Below, piece after piece: positions 9,114-18,904 of a stretch of DNA of 64,000 bases (its first letter is position 1; the number at the start of each line of letters is the position of its first letter). The stretch comes from Cydia pomonella (lineage: Eukaryota; Arthropoda; Insecta; Lepidoptera; Tortricidae), in assembly GCF_033807575.1 (NCBI RefSeq), contig NC_084728.1, forward strand, positions 9,499,451-9,563,450, read 5' to 3'. The notes below the pieces were generated by a model. The model made no database searches, was not told the DNA's origin, and saw only the letters and a program-made list of their open reading frames with translations. Made by a program: the position numbers and the translations under genes.

Positions 9114-9351
9114 TTTACAGCTCACCGAGCCCCTAGTTCTAGAAGTAGACTCCTTACATTACCTAGTAATTTGGTAAACTTTATTTATACGTTTTTCTGT
9201 CTGCGACCCTGTTACATACCTCTCTTAATCAGCTGTCACGATCTGTATATTCTTATCACTTCCTAACAGAACTGAATTTGCCTCAGATAAACCACTATAA
9301 TTAGGTCCCCAATACACCAGTAACTATTAATAAGCGGAAAGAGGACGGACG

Positions 9352-9845
9352 GTACAAACGTAGTCCCCATTTTTCTCTCTGGATATTGACATTTTTGAAA
9401 ATATTTTTACATAATATGATGTATATTAACCATAGCTATGCAGCATAGCATAACCCGGGTATGTCCTTAAACTACGTCCAAAAGAGAGGTATGGGCAATG
9501 TGAATGTCATCTCGCCTTGTGTGGTAGGGCACAGCACAGCGGATGTCATTCCAGATCTAGAGCAGAGCCCAACTGGGGAAGTACCTTGACCTTACAGAAA
9601 ACCGCAGCCAAATAACACTTGACCCTACTCATAGTGTTGTGTTCCTGCCGGTGAGTAAGATTGCCAGAGCTCAACGAGGGGGGTGGGGTTAGGGTCGGCA
9701 ACGCGTATGTAACTCCTCTGGAGTTGCAGGTGTACATAGGCTACGGAGACTGCTTACCATCAGGCAGGCCGTATGCTTGTTTGCCACCGACGTAGTATAA
9801 AAAAAACAGCAGTGCCCCTACGTTTGAGTTTTTTCTAATTTTGTG
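9352..9845 (+). mobile_element. GTACAAACGTAGTCC MITE, interrupted
   Basis: 9352-9440 matches the left half of the 31087-31398 element (ACAAACGTAGTC, CTCTCTGGATATT, ATTAACCATAGCTATGC), and 9812-9845 (CCCCTACGTTTGAG) matches the inner right half. A retroposon at 9446-9806 sits between them. Confidence 0.55.
9446..9806 (+). mobile_element. High-copy lepidopteran retroposon, TSD CAGCA
   Basis: 361 bp ending in GCCACCGACGTAGTAT plus an A-run, flanked by CAGCA at 9441-9445 and 9807-9811. Copies elsewhere share the 3' end but start at different internal points (2518, 8645, 21283, 35805, 37793, 48116, 49263, 62806), which is the signature of target-primed retroposition. Only fragments of frames exist in it. 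I cannot assign the parent LINE. Confidence 0.65.
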
Positions 9846-9914
9846 TTATTATAAAAATTGTGTCTTATTGTGTATAAGACACCATTGGTCTTATTTGTCT
9901 TGACCAAATGTCGA

Positions 9915-10071
9915 GTTCCGACGCCGCACCAAGGTGCGAGACGTAGGTGAGGTCATTACCAAGCTGACATGGAATTGGGCGGGACATGTTGTCAGGCAGA
10001 GTGATGGCAGGTGGACATAGATGTTGACGGATTGGTGGCCGCTTTCGGCGTACCTGGCGTCCGTTGGTTGG
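9915..10071 (+). pseudogene. RTE-like LINE ORF2 C-terminal fragment
   Basis: Read in one frame, this stretch gives RRTKVRDVGEVITKLTWNWA, then GHVVRQSDGRWT, then a stop and a degraded continuation. The TWNWAGHVVRQSDGRW block is characteristic of the C-terminal tail of RTE-like ORF2 proteins, downstream of the RT domain. The stop and loss of the conserved GRP-RW segment make it a remnant. RTE assignment is by motif memory only. Confidence 0.65.
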
Positions 10072-10494
10072 ATATTATTGATATTTCACCGACATCTGTA
10101 AAATTTCTACCGCTTTATGCTTTAAAAGTTAAATATCCAATTCGTCCTTTATGTTTTCTATGTATTTAATGAAAGCTACTGCAATTGGTTTCAATATTAT
10201 TAACCAATTAAAACTGTGGTTTTTTGCTCCAGTCATGGGATGTATGGCGCCATTAATATTCAAACTAACAAATATCAATGAAAAATTAAACTTAAGCAGC
10301 TCTTTGGCTCTTGTTTATGGTAAAATGTTAACGATTAAGCGATTAAAAACTGATGGTAAATACTTGTTTTACAGGATTTGTCTATACCATCCCATTACTG
10401 GTGCTTGTTCCATTATAGGGGTGTTTACTATACAGAAAAGAACACATAAGAAAAGTTAGATTGGTTAACCAGTTAACTTTGGGAACCACAGCTG
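10072..10494. other. Unassigned AT-rich stretch with an unrecognised 102-codon frame
   Basis: An open frame at 10151-10459 is hydrophobic and has no motif I recognise; codon content looks like AT-rich chance sequence. No repeat boundary seen. Confidence 0.35.
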
Positions 10495-10677
10495 TAGATC
10501 ATTATAATAGTCACACTGGTGCGCATGCTCGGCAGGATAGGGAATAGCAAGTTGCGCGCGCGTCGAATTGATCTCCTGCCTCTAATTGGACAGAACAGAA
10601 AACGTGCATTATGCCACCGTTGCGACACCGGTGAGTTACGCAGTACTTGCCACTTATGTTCTCTGATCTAGATAGTG
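10495..10677 (+). pseudogene. Possible transposase C-terminal Cys-rich tail (CxxC-x8-CxxC)
   Basis: An ATG-less frame open from after a TAG at 10492-10494 to a stop just after 10671 encodes ~60 residues ending RKRALCHRCDTGELRSTCHL-C. The paired CxxC knots, basic run RKR and position right before the stop resemble the C-terminal zinc-binding tail of piggyBac-like transposases. Nothing upstream looks like the catalytic domain, so this could equally be chance. I call it only a candidate. Confidence 0.25.
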
Positions 10678-10734
10678 ACTTTTAGGCCAATTGGAACGTA
10701 CACTGATATTAGAATGATGTCATTTTTATCTCGT

Positions 10735-11280
10735 TTTTAGGGTTCCCTAGCCAAATGGCAAAAAATGGAACCCTTATAGATTCGTCATGTCAGTCTGTCT
10801 GTCCGTTTATGTCACAGCCACTTTTTTCCGAAACTATTAGAGCTATACTGTTCAAACTTGGTAAGTAGATGTATTCTATGAACCGCATAAGAATTTAACA
10901 CAAAAATAGATAAAAAACAATAATTTTTGGGGGTTCCCCATACTTAGAACTGAAACTCAAAAAATCTTTTTTCATCAAACCCATACGTGTGGGGTATTCA
11001 AAAATGATATTGAGGTCTCTAATATCATTTTTTTCTAAACTGAATAGTTTGCGCGAGAGACACTTCCAAAGTGGTAAAATGTGCCCCCCCCCCCCCCCCC
11101 CCCCGTAACTTCTAAAATAACAGAATGAAAAATCTAAACAAAATATACGATATACATTACCATCCAAACTTCCACCGAAAATTGGTTTGAACGAGATCTA
11201 GTAAGTAGTTTTTTTTAATACGTCATAAATGGTACGGAACTCTTCATGGGCGAGTCCGACTCGCACTTGGCCGCTTTTTA
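10735..11280 (+). repeat. GGGTTCCGTA-family repeat, long copy
   Basis: Starts TTTTTAGGGTTCC and ends GAGTCCGACTCGCACTTGG followed by CCGCTTTTTA. It includes the GTCTGTCTGTCCG stretch near the 5' end and a run of ~22 C at 11083-11104. Shorter or partial copies: 14048-14743, 21220-21282, 22683-22760, 43420-43510, 59186-59395, 60433-60513. Non-coding, abundant in Lepidoptera by recollection; transposition class unknown. Confidence 0.6.
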
Positions 11281-11430
11281 GCTTTAGGAAAAGGGTATAC
11301 AATCATGACGCCTTTTTATAGAAAACACTTTAAAAGTTTGTAACTATTACTAATGAAACCAAAAGAATGTAAATGAACATATAAGTATTACACTGTGCAC
11401 AGACTAGAGTGCAGCCGTCGAGAGCACTCA
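11281..11430. other. No recognised feature
   Basis: AT-rich spacer between two repeats. Confidence 0.35.
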
Positions 11431-11463
11431 AGCCTGAAGAAGGACCCCCGATAGGTTCGAAAC
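11431..11463 (+). ncRNA. Degenerate hammerhead-like core
   Basis: CTGAAGA (11434-11440) fits the hammerhead consensus CUGANGA. It is followed by a 5-bp stem GGACC/GGTTC (11442-11446 with 11454-11458) and then GAAAC (11459-11463). One unpaired A interrupts the expected stem II start, and no clear cleavage triplet or stem I is seen. Hammerheads occur in Penelope-like retroelements and retrozymes of animals. I regard this as a possible decayed copy. Confidence 0.25.
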
Positions 11464-11862
11464 TTTGCCAATAGCGACGAATAATTCAAGTGATCAACCG
11501 TGTCAGTGTACGTTCTAATTGTGCTTTCTGTTACTTATAAATAAAGATTATGAAAAATCTTTACTTCGGGCAACTATTGGCACATAGATGAATACAGTGA
11601 ATACCTAAAAACAAGTATAAATATTATTAAATTATGTCTTTAAACTAAAAAATGGCAATGGTAATGGTGGTTTAGCAGTGAGACCGTGCGACTCCCTTAA
11701 TTTTCGACGCTTAATACCCAAAAATATGGAGCAAATTCTGGTCGTTTACTTGAACAATAGTAAATAGGACATTCACGAAGAAAAAAATTGTGATGAGTAA
11801 AATTATAAAATTGTCTTGTCTTGTCAAACGAAGAAGAGTACATTGAGTTATTATACAATATA

Positions 11863-12305
11863 CACCGTGTTTTTTTGATTTGCGTTAATTTCGAGGGTGC
11901 ATTCCTGAGCTTAAATTATGTAACTTTCTCAAAAACACCGATATTCTAATTAACTCCATGTCGGAGATAATCAATCATTAATCTTTATCTTATAAGGCCC
12001 TTACGAGCGTGTACACTTGCCTTAGGGCCTGTTTACTTATTGATTAGTGTTTAGTGCGAGTTCATACATTTGCTACTAAACGTAAGTACTATCTCGGACG
12101 ATCGACGTTCAAAATGACATTGATATGTCAGTTTTCAATTGTTTGGTTGAGTTAAATGTAATGCCCGTGTTACAACAACGCTATATGCAACATTTAGTTA
12201 CTTTTTATAAAAAGTTTTTTTTTTTTAAATTAACTATGCCATTTAGTTCTCTTAAACGTACTTACCGATACCCCGAAGTTAACGAAATTCAATAAAAACA
12301 CGGTG
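11863..12305. mobile_element. 443-bp TIR element, TSD TA
   Basis: The left end CACCGTGTTTTTTTGATTTG and the right end, reading inward as CACCGTGTTTTTATTGAATT, are inverted copies over about 35 bp. TA flanks both ends (11861-11862, 12306-12307). A TA duplication suggests a Tc1/mariner-type MITE. No open frame of note. Confidence 0.65.
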
Positions 12306-12307
12306 TA

Positions 12308-13192
12308 TAATTATTATTTTACTCTTAATAAAAACATATTTTTACAAGCAAACCCTTGAGTGATCACTAGTATATAGACCTAGCATCGATAGTCGAGTTT
12401 ATCGATACAGGAACTCCCTACTTGTCAAACAATTTTGCCCCACGGAATCCTATGTCTGGTTATCGATCTTTTAAAGATCTTTCCAAGATCTTAAACGCGT
12501 CTTAATCATTTCGACCGTTAACTTATAATACCTATCTCAAAGTATTATGTATGTAAATAATATGTAAACAATCAATAACTTGGCTGCGTAGGGTTAAACC
12601 CTTTAGCATAATTGTTCCAAACGGGTGTGTACTACCGTAATGCCCTCATAATGCAAGAGTATTGTCACAGGATTGCATGGAGAATAGTATGGATTTTTTC
12701 TCAAACTTGCTATGAAATGATGACATGACTTACGTCAAATTAGGTCCGGAAATACTACATATCAGGTGCGATGAGTGAAGATGATATGTAAAGGAATTTC
12801 ATACTGCCTTACACACCTAGGACTGTAAAGCAACCTTCTTTTGTTTTTTAACGTCAAATTGTGACACAACGTCTTGGCAACCAACCATCAACTAGCTTCA
12901 GTTAGCTTGGTACGGTGATTTGTTGTGCATATGCGTTGCTAATAAAACGGCGGTGGCGCATCGCGGACTTACGCGCGTAAGGTTGTACACCGCTGGTAGA
13001 GTGGCGAGCCGAGTAGGTCGCCACAAAACAAATTGACTACAATTTTTTGTTTTAATTGCAAGTTTGAGAAAAGCACTATACATATCTCGGCGAGAAACGG
13101 GGTTGCCGGCCGCGTATCTCTATATATCTACTTGGCCTGCAACCCTACGTTTCCCGGCCTCTATAGTAATGTACTATTACATCACGAAAACC
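12308..13192. other. Unassigned ~0.9-kb stretch
   Basis: No gene or repeat boundary is supported. A short GC-richer part (12920-13010) has a 61-codon frame on the minus strand with no motif. Palindromic ATCGATA tracts near 12385-12408 are unexplained. Confidence 0.35.
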
Positions 13193-13194
13193 TA

Positions 13195-13430
13195 TACTCT
13201 GAATCTTTAGGTATTTAAATAAAAGTAAACAAAGTCTACCCTCAAATGGCTCCTTCAGCCAGTTGAGGGATGAAAATATTACATGATCATATAATGTAGG
13301 CTAAAGGCAGGCCGTTCAGTGACAGATCCAGGCGATTTTGTATGGTTGGTTAACCAGTAAATGTTATAACTGCCCGAACATGTACACATTGTTTGTTTAC
13401 TTTTATTTAAATACCTAAAGATACAGAGTA
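13195..13430. mobile_element. 236-bp MITE (TTTAGGTATTTAAATAAAAG ends), TSD TA
   Basis: The left end TACTCTGAATCTTTAGG and the inverted right end CCTAAAGATACAGAGTA continue inward through ATTTAAATAAAAGTAAACAA. TA flanks at 13193-13194 and 13431-13432. A second copy, in the opposite orientation internally, is at 56489-56733. Confidence 0.75.
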
Positions 13431-13481
13431 TAACAACACAATTCTTACAATTGAAGCTACACTCTCAATTTTAGTGTTCCG

Positions 13482-13582
13482 TACAAAACTTTGTTCACGA
13501 AACAAAACTTTGTTCACGGAACAAAACTTTGTTCATGGAACAAAACTTTGTTCACGGAACAAAACTTTGTTCACGGAACAAA
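13482..13582. repeat. 19-bp tandem repeat, five units
   Basis: Five consecutive units of ACAAAACTTTGTTCACGGA with two substitutions, then a partial unit. The frames at 13491-13703 and 13529-13726 are open only because 19-bp units rotate through all frames. Confidence 0.9.
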
Positions 13583-14047
13583 CGTGAACACCTATGGGAT
13601 CACTTCGGTCTTGAGGGCGCCACTACCACATTCTGGGGGCTTACCACGAAACAAGAAATTTTGTTATGTGCCTGTCTATCACTCTTGCGTATTCGAGCGA
13701 TAAAGAGGCCAGATAACGAAAATTAGATTTTCGCGGTAAGCCTCCGTAAACAAACCGCTTTGATGCATCAATGTCATAATGTATAAGTTACTTTATAGTT
13801 TATGTGATGTGATAGTGCTGCTCTCTGGCGGCAGAACATTGCAGCAATACTCCCTAATTAAAATCCTCTTTAATATTTAAGTATTATTTAATACAGATTT
13901 AGTAACGCACCGCATCCACACCATCTCGTCGTAATTTTGTTTACATATCATAAACGGCACAATGCTCTAGCATTGTAATGAGTGCGCCTACGCAAGGGAC
14001 GTATCCTGACACGATTGATAAGCGGAAGCGGGTAGGTATCAAGCGGC
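13583..14047. other. No recognised gene
   Basis: Mixed sequence with a GGGGGCTTACC patch and an AT-rich remainder. No supported feature. Confidence 0.35.
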
Positions 14048-14743
14048 CTTTTTAGGGTTCCGTAATCAACTAGGAACCCTGATAGTTTCGCCATGTCCGT
14101 CTGTCTGTCTGTCTGTCCGAGGCATTGCTCAGTGGTCGTTAGTGCTAGAAAGCTGAAATTTGGCATGGATATATACATCAATAAAGCCGACAAAGTCGTA
14201 CAATAAAATCTAAAAATTTAATTTTTTTTAGGGTACCTCCCCTACACGTAAAGTGGGGGTGAATTTTTTTTTTCGCTTCAACCCTAGAGTGTGGGGTATC
14301 GTTGGAAACGTCTTTCAAAACGAATACGGGTTTTTAACAAACATTTTTTGATAAAGTGATATTCGGAGATAATCGCTCCGAAAGAAAAAAAAAGTGTGTA
14401 CCCCCCCTCTAACTTTTGAACCATAGGTCCAAAAAATATGAAAAAAATCCTATAAGTAGAGCTTAAGAAATACATTAAATGAAAACTATAGCGGACAGGA
14501 TCAGTTTAGCTGTTTTTGAGTTATCGCAAAAAGTTTTCCCTTCATAGTAAAAAGACTTACTTCAATTAGGTACTGATTAAGTATGCAAATTTGCCTATTT
14601 GTTTAACTAGGCTGAAAGGTACCGTTTCATCCCTTGGTTAACAATTTACTATACTTTGAGCTCCATTTTAGCTTATTGTGACGGAAAAGTAACTACGGAA
14701 CCCTACTCTGAGCATGGCCCGACATGCTCTTGGCCGGTTTTTT
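14048..14743 (+). repeat. GGGTTCCGTA-family repeat, long copy with internal expansion
   Basis: Begins TTTAGGGTTCCGTAATC, has a (GTCT)n run at 14098-14116, and ends CGGAACCCTACTCTGAG and ATGCTCTTGGCCGG. Related to 10735-11280 at both ends, with a different interior. Confidence 0.55.
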
Positions 14744-15661
14744 ATAATTTACTATAGCCCGTCCCTTTCTAATTTATATAGTTAGAACAAGACTGATAGT
14801 CTAAGTCGTGCGCGAGATATCTTCTCGGCATACTCGTGAGTCATGCTAGCGGTACCGCGCGTTCAGTCGTCGCCTCGATCCTTTGGAATTAAAATACTAG
14901 AACCATTATTCTATGTGTGCACTAATGCCATCGGCCTTGCGTGCCTCTCTCGGACGCTTCGGGACTTCGGCCTTCGCATTTAAGATACTTATGGAATTTT
15001 CAGGAAGCATGCACAAGTCGGACACTCTGGGCCTCGGCTCTGTGAGAGGCCCGGCCTTTGGTCATAGACTTATTGTACTTTTGTTCTTTGTCTGAGCACT
15101 AATCTCCAGCAGCTCGACCTTTGGCCTCGGCCACGGGTAGGCACGCCTCTTCGGGACGCATTGTGATGAAATAAAACCTTGGAAATGGATTATAAGCATT
15201 TGTAAGCTGCAAAGGGCTCGGAACGTCGCATCGGGATGTGTTATAACCCGTTTCCATAAGTTTTATTTCTTTCCGTTACGACTGGTTTCTGATCCGATCC
15301 GACCCATTCAGGTTTTTCAGACTTTACAGGACAAAAAGACCTATTTTTTGGCTCGTGTAAAACAATCCCGCAACAAAGACACTATGGAGTGTGGAATTAA
15401 AAGGAGTGAAATATCTTATGGTAGAATTGTTGCAAAGGTGTCCAGCTGTCAGCTATAAATAATAGATCCAAATCTCTCCAGAGTAGCGCTAGAGTAGCTA
15501 AGAACCTAGGCGTTATTGCGCTGTCTATGATTTGATTTTTCAAGTATTCTAGGTATTGTAGTGCCACCTATTTAAGGTTTTTTGATGACACTTTTTCGTA
15601 CATGGAGATTTTATTTCTTACCTCCACCTTCCATAAAAGACACCGATGTGTGATCATCAGA
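14744..15661. other. Unassigned region
   Basis: A patch at 14913-15180 is rich in TCGG and CTTCGG motifs (CTTCGGGACTTCGGCC, GCCTCGGCCACGGG), unlike the AT-rich surroundings. The 60-codon frame there has no recognisable domain. No repeat partner in the window. Confidence 0.35.
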
Positions 15662-15769
15662 AGGCCTACCGTGAACCACGTTCGACGTGTTGCCTCCCTG
15701 TCACACTTACGTACGAATTTACAAGTGCGACAGAGAGGCAACACGTCGAACGTGGTTCGCGGTAGGCCT
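15662..15769. mobile_element. 108-bp hairpin MITE (GGCCTACCG ends)
   Basis: Almost a perfect hairpin: AGGCCTACCGTGAACCACG at the left is mirrored by CGTGGTTCGCGGTAGGCCT at the right, and pairing continues nearly to the centre. Outside are TCAGA and TCAGC. Relatives at 45687-45805 and 53599-53706. The overlapping open frames on both strands are products of this symmetry. Confidence 0.75.
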
Positions 15770-15939
15770 TCAGCTTCTGCTTTGTACTCCACGCCAAGCA
15801 ATAACTTACCATCCAGTAGGTTCATAAAGCGACATCTATGTAAAAGTATTTAAACTATTCCTGTAGGTGTTAATATTGTCACTTTGTAGCCTCTTAAATA
15901 GAGTTACTGTTACTGTGAGATAAACATATTGGTTTTAAA

Positions 15940-16150
15940 CGTCAAATAATTTGATTATTTATATCCTTTATTGAAAAGATGATAAATATAAGTTACATTA
16001 ATTGTATGAAACAAAATTGAGACTACTTATGAAATAAAACTACTAAAACTAAACCTACCTAGATAAAATAAAAAATCCTACAATAAACCCTGGCCTCTTG
16101 GCAAGGTGCCCATCACGCAGGCAGCATTCCCGCGCTGTGTCGCCTTTGCC
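15940..16150 (-). pseudogene. LINE ORF2 C-terminal tail (QRGNAA family), 3' UTR attached
   Basis: On the minus strand the end of an ORF reads QRGNAACVMGTLPRGQGLL then a stop (16078-16080). The same ending occurs at 55216-55370 (QRGNAASIYGTMPQGDIF) and, frameshifted, at 56120-56250. This is a common lepidopteran non-LTR ORF2 C-terminus; the clade is not determined. Only the last ~20 codons and the 3' UTR survive, a 5'-truncated insertion. Confidence 0.6.
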
Positions 16151-16600
16151 ACAAAATAAAAAATAAACAGAAGTTCCGTTCCCGCCGTTCTTGAAAATAA
16201 TACCTAAACTTGCCCGACTCACTAGGGTTGCTTCTATATTAATTTCGAATTTTAAAAGGAGTAGGTAATATAAGTTTACAGACATACATACATCGATTCG
16301 TTTAACATACATCTTATCATGTTAGAGACTGGATTTTGACGTACATGACAGTAGGTCTACGTAGCGGCGGGGACGTCAAGCGAGCAACGCGCGCACAGCC
16401 CGACTAAGCTCTGCCCGAGAGTGCCCGAGAACGCCTGTAAATGTAACGTCTGTGTGCGTAAATGTCACGTCTGTTTGCGTGCGGCGAAAATGGCACTTTG
16501 TACTGAGCGGACTCTCTGCTCCGACGCGCGCCGCCGCTATTTACTTTGTGCCTGAGGAAGTAATAGTAAGTTTAAAATTATAAACATTAGTCAAAATTTT
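16151..16600. other. Unassigned, with a GC-rich patch
   Basis: 16340-16550 is GC-rich with repeated GCCCGAGA and TGTAACGTCTGTGTGCGT / TGTCACGTCTGTTTGCGT pairs (two imperfect tandem units near 16440-16482). No gene recognised. Confidence 0.4.
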
Positions 16601-16601
16601 A

Positions 16602-16685
16602 ACAGCCTCTCAGCCCAGTAGAATACCTATTGACCTACGAAGTAGGAGGTCCCGGGTTCAAATCCTGGTTAAGGCATTTATTTGG
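16602..16685 (+). repeat. tRNA-like SINE head fragment
   Basis: A B-box-like GGGTTCAAATCC occurs near 16654 after a 40-nt anticodon-arm-like section, followed by AAGGCATTTATTTGGGTG as in the SINE at 36199. Arms do not pair as a functional tRNA, so this is a SINE remnant. Confidence 0.4.
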
Positions 16686-16884
16686 GTGTTAATTAAAAAA
16701 AATATTTAGGTTGTGTCGTTTCCAAGCAAGAAGTCCCACTCTGTCATAAAGATGCTTTGACAGGTTATTCGTATAAAGATACAAGCAAATCTCGTCATTA
16801 TGGTAAGCGACAAAGTGGAACCTTTGACTAGACTTCGACACATCGTCCCACCCACAACATAGGTCGGTTTTTGTAAGATTGTCC

Positions 16885-17020
16885 GATCTTCTTCTTTTTT
16901 TCATCCTGTTACCCCCTGCTGCGGTGTAGGGCTCGAACCATTTTCTTCCACTGACTCCGGTCCTGGGCAGCTTGGGTAACCTCCTCCCACCCCATCCCCA
17001 ATACACCCAACTCCGATTAT
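16885..17020 (-). repeat. RTE-like 3' LINE fragment
   Basis: On the minus strand, GGAGTCAGTGGAAGAAAATG and ACCGCAGCAGGGGGTAACAG followed by AAGAAGAAG resembles the 3' end of an RTE-like element. The 122-codon minus-strand frame across it is incidental to the repeat. Confidence 0.4.
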
Positions 17021-17104
17021 CATTTCTAGATTGTCCGATAATATTTAGATATTTCATTTATGTTTAAAAATTATCAAGCTCATAGCAGAGTCATAAGTTA
17101 AAAT

Positions 17105-17436
17105 CTTCTTCTTCTTCTTCCTCGCGTTGTCCCGGCATTTGCCACGGCTCATGGGAGCCTGGGGTCCACTTGACAACTAATCCCAAGATTTGGCGTAGGC
17201 ACTAGTTTTTACGAAAGCGACTGCCAGCAGACCTTCCAACCCAGAGGATAAACTAGGCCTTGTTGGGATTAGTCCGGTTTCCTCACGATGTTTTCCTTCA
17301 CCGAAAAGCGACTGGTAAATATCAAATGATATTTCGTACATAAGTTCCGAAAAACTCATTGGTACGAGCCGGGGTTTGAACCCGCGACCTCCGGATTGCA
17401 AGTCGCACGCTCTTACCGCTAGGCCACCAGCGCTTC
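17105..17436 (-). mobile_element. Full-length tRNA-derived SINE, 16-bp TSD
   Basis: On the minus strand it begins GCGCTGGTGGCCTAGCGG (A-box region), has the B-box GGGTTCAAACCCC about 50 nt on, a ~260-nt body (including CCGGACTAATCCCAACAAGG) and an AAGAAGAAG tail. It is bounded by a perfect duplication AGTCATAAGTTAAAAT at 17089-17104 and 17437-17452. Partial relatives: 57070-57175 (head), 62577-62805 (body and tail), 53034-53131 (tail). RNA polymerase III promoter boxes are internal. Confidence 0.9.
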
Positions 17437-17452
17437 AGTCATAAGTTAAAAT

Positions 17453-17977
17453 AAGGCACTATGCTGACACTAAACTGTAACCAGGACAGTTTCTAAGTGA
17501 TAATACTGATAATGAATAAAATTAATACATTTAACTCTAAGAACAACATTAATATTTATACTACAAATCAACTTTGGTGAACATAAACGTCTCCCAACTC
17601 AAACGTAAATACCGCCTCCGTTACGTCGGTGAATTCATAGCTAACAGACGAAAGAGTATATAACTATAAACCTATAGGTACTTTTAAATCAACTATTTCA
17701 CCATTCGCTCGAAAAACTAGTTACGTCTAAAAATACCCTCCATTGTCTCCGAAACAGTAGTAATTTCGATCAAAAAATTCAATATGGCGCACTTTTTATA
17801 TTTGTGCTCCACGATTAATGTTTGCTATGATAACAGAACTGATTGCTTTATGAAACAAACGGAATGTCGGGTATTTGTTTATTAATACTGTTTTCGATGT
17901 GATAGCTTTTATTGAGAGGTCACTTTTTGGAACAAATATAGCTGCCAATGTATTTAAAATATTAATTAGGGTCGGCT
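17453..17977. other. AT-rich sequence without recognised feature
   Basis: No gene or repeat identified. Confidence 0.4.
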
Positions 17978-17993
17978 AAGGTGCTGTGGGTTC

Positions 17994-18559
17994 CGCGCGA
18001 AGAGTGGTTCGCGCGAAGAGTGCCCTGCTTGGGCGGAGCCTCGCGCTATCCTGTCCTCGGCCATAGGCGGAGACCTCTCGCTGCCGGCGCTAATACGCCG
18101 CACGCTCAGCAGTGAGGAAGCGTGGGCGGCAGTGGCGTCACCGTCCTGTCGCAAAAGGAGGCTGCAGAGAGAATGCGCGAGGACGATGCGAATTCCCTCC
18201 CTCAGCGCCGTAGGAGGCCAGGTCGGCGTCAAAGGGCATACGCAGCCCGAATGATGCCGCCTTAACGGGAACCTGCGGGTGATGGGCCGGGAGTTCCATC
18301 AATCGCCTAAAGAGGTTCCGAGCTGGAAGGCCCTCAAGTGTTCCGAGGCGTCTTCAGCGGAGTAGGCAGCATCCACAAAAGACGAGCCCCTAATGGCAAC
18401 GCCGACGGGGTATCGGAAGTCTACAATCGCGAAACCCCGTCCACAAAGCGCGCGGTGGAACACCCCAGGGGGTTTAGTCCGTGGGAGTCGGACATACCCA
18501 CTCGGCTTCTCCCGTGCCAGTGGGATCCATAACGGATTCCCCCTTGGTCAAAAAAAAAA
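17994..18559 (+). mobile_element. 566-bp poly(A) retroposon, 16-bp TSD
   Basis: A GC-rich insert ending in a 12-A run, flanked by AAGGTGCTGTGGGTTC at 17978-17993 and 18560-18575. Its last ~150 bp (GGGGGTTTAGTCCGTGGGAG, CATACCCACTCGG, GGATTCCCCCTTGG) are recognisably related to the 3' end of the antisense insert at 46063-46870, so both use one LINE machinery, probably R1-like. Short frames inside (on both strands) show no domains. Confidence 0.8.
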
Positions 18560-18575
18560 AAGGTGCTGTGGGTTC

Positions 18576-18904
18576 AGTGGTGGCGGCAGGCCTATGGAAC
18601 TCTCCGTGCGAGCTCGCATTTATACCTACGAATCCAGTGACCGGAAAAACATGGAAGCATTCTGTCCGCTAAATTATAGCCCAACGTAAACTACCCTGAT
18701 GTGGGCGGCGCTTACAAACTACTCGATTGGCAAGTACAGTTCGACCGAATTGACAGTCAGTGACGGATGGCTAAATCGGCTTATGAAAACAACGTTTTTT
18801 TTTATAATTAAACATGTCTTAATGTGTCGTGTTATTCTAGTCATTCGAAGGACAGTGCAATCACTTTTCACGAGTAACTAAATAGATAGTTAACTTCAGT
18901 AAAA
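18576..18904. other. No recognised gene
   Basis: Continuation of the host sequence interrupted at 17993. Short frames lack motifs. Confidence 0.35.

Noticed and set aside
10151..10459. 102-codon candidate gene
   Set aside because: No domain, no splice or promoter context, AT-rich codons consistent with chance.
11083..11104. Poly(C) run as a functional G-quadruplex-like site
   Set aside because: A single homopolymer inside a repeat; length may be an assembly artefact.
13482..13582. CRISPR array
   Set aside because: Units are contiguous with no spacers, and the genome is eukaryotic.
18338..18689. Overlapping 63-98 codon frames
   Set aside because: They lie in or across the A-tailed retroposon 17994-18559 and carry no motif.
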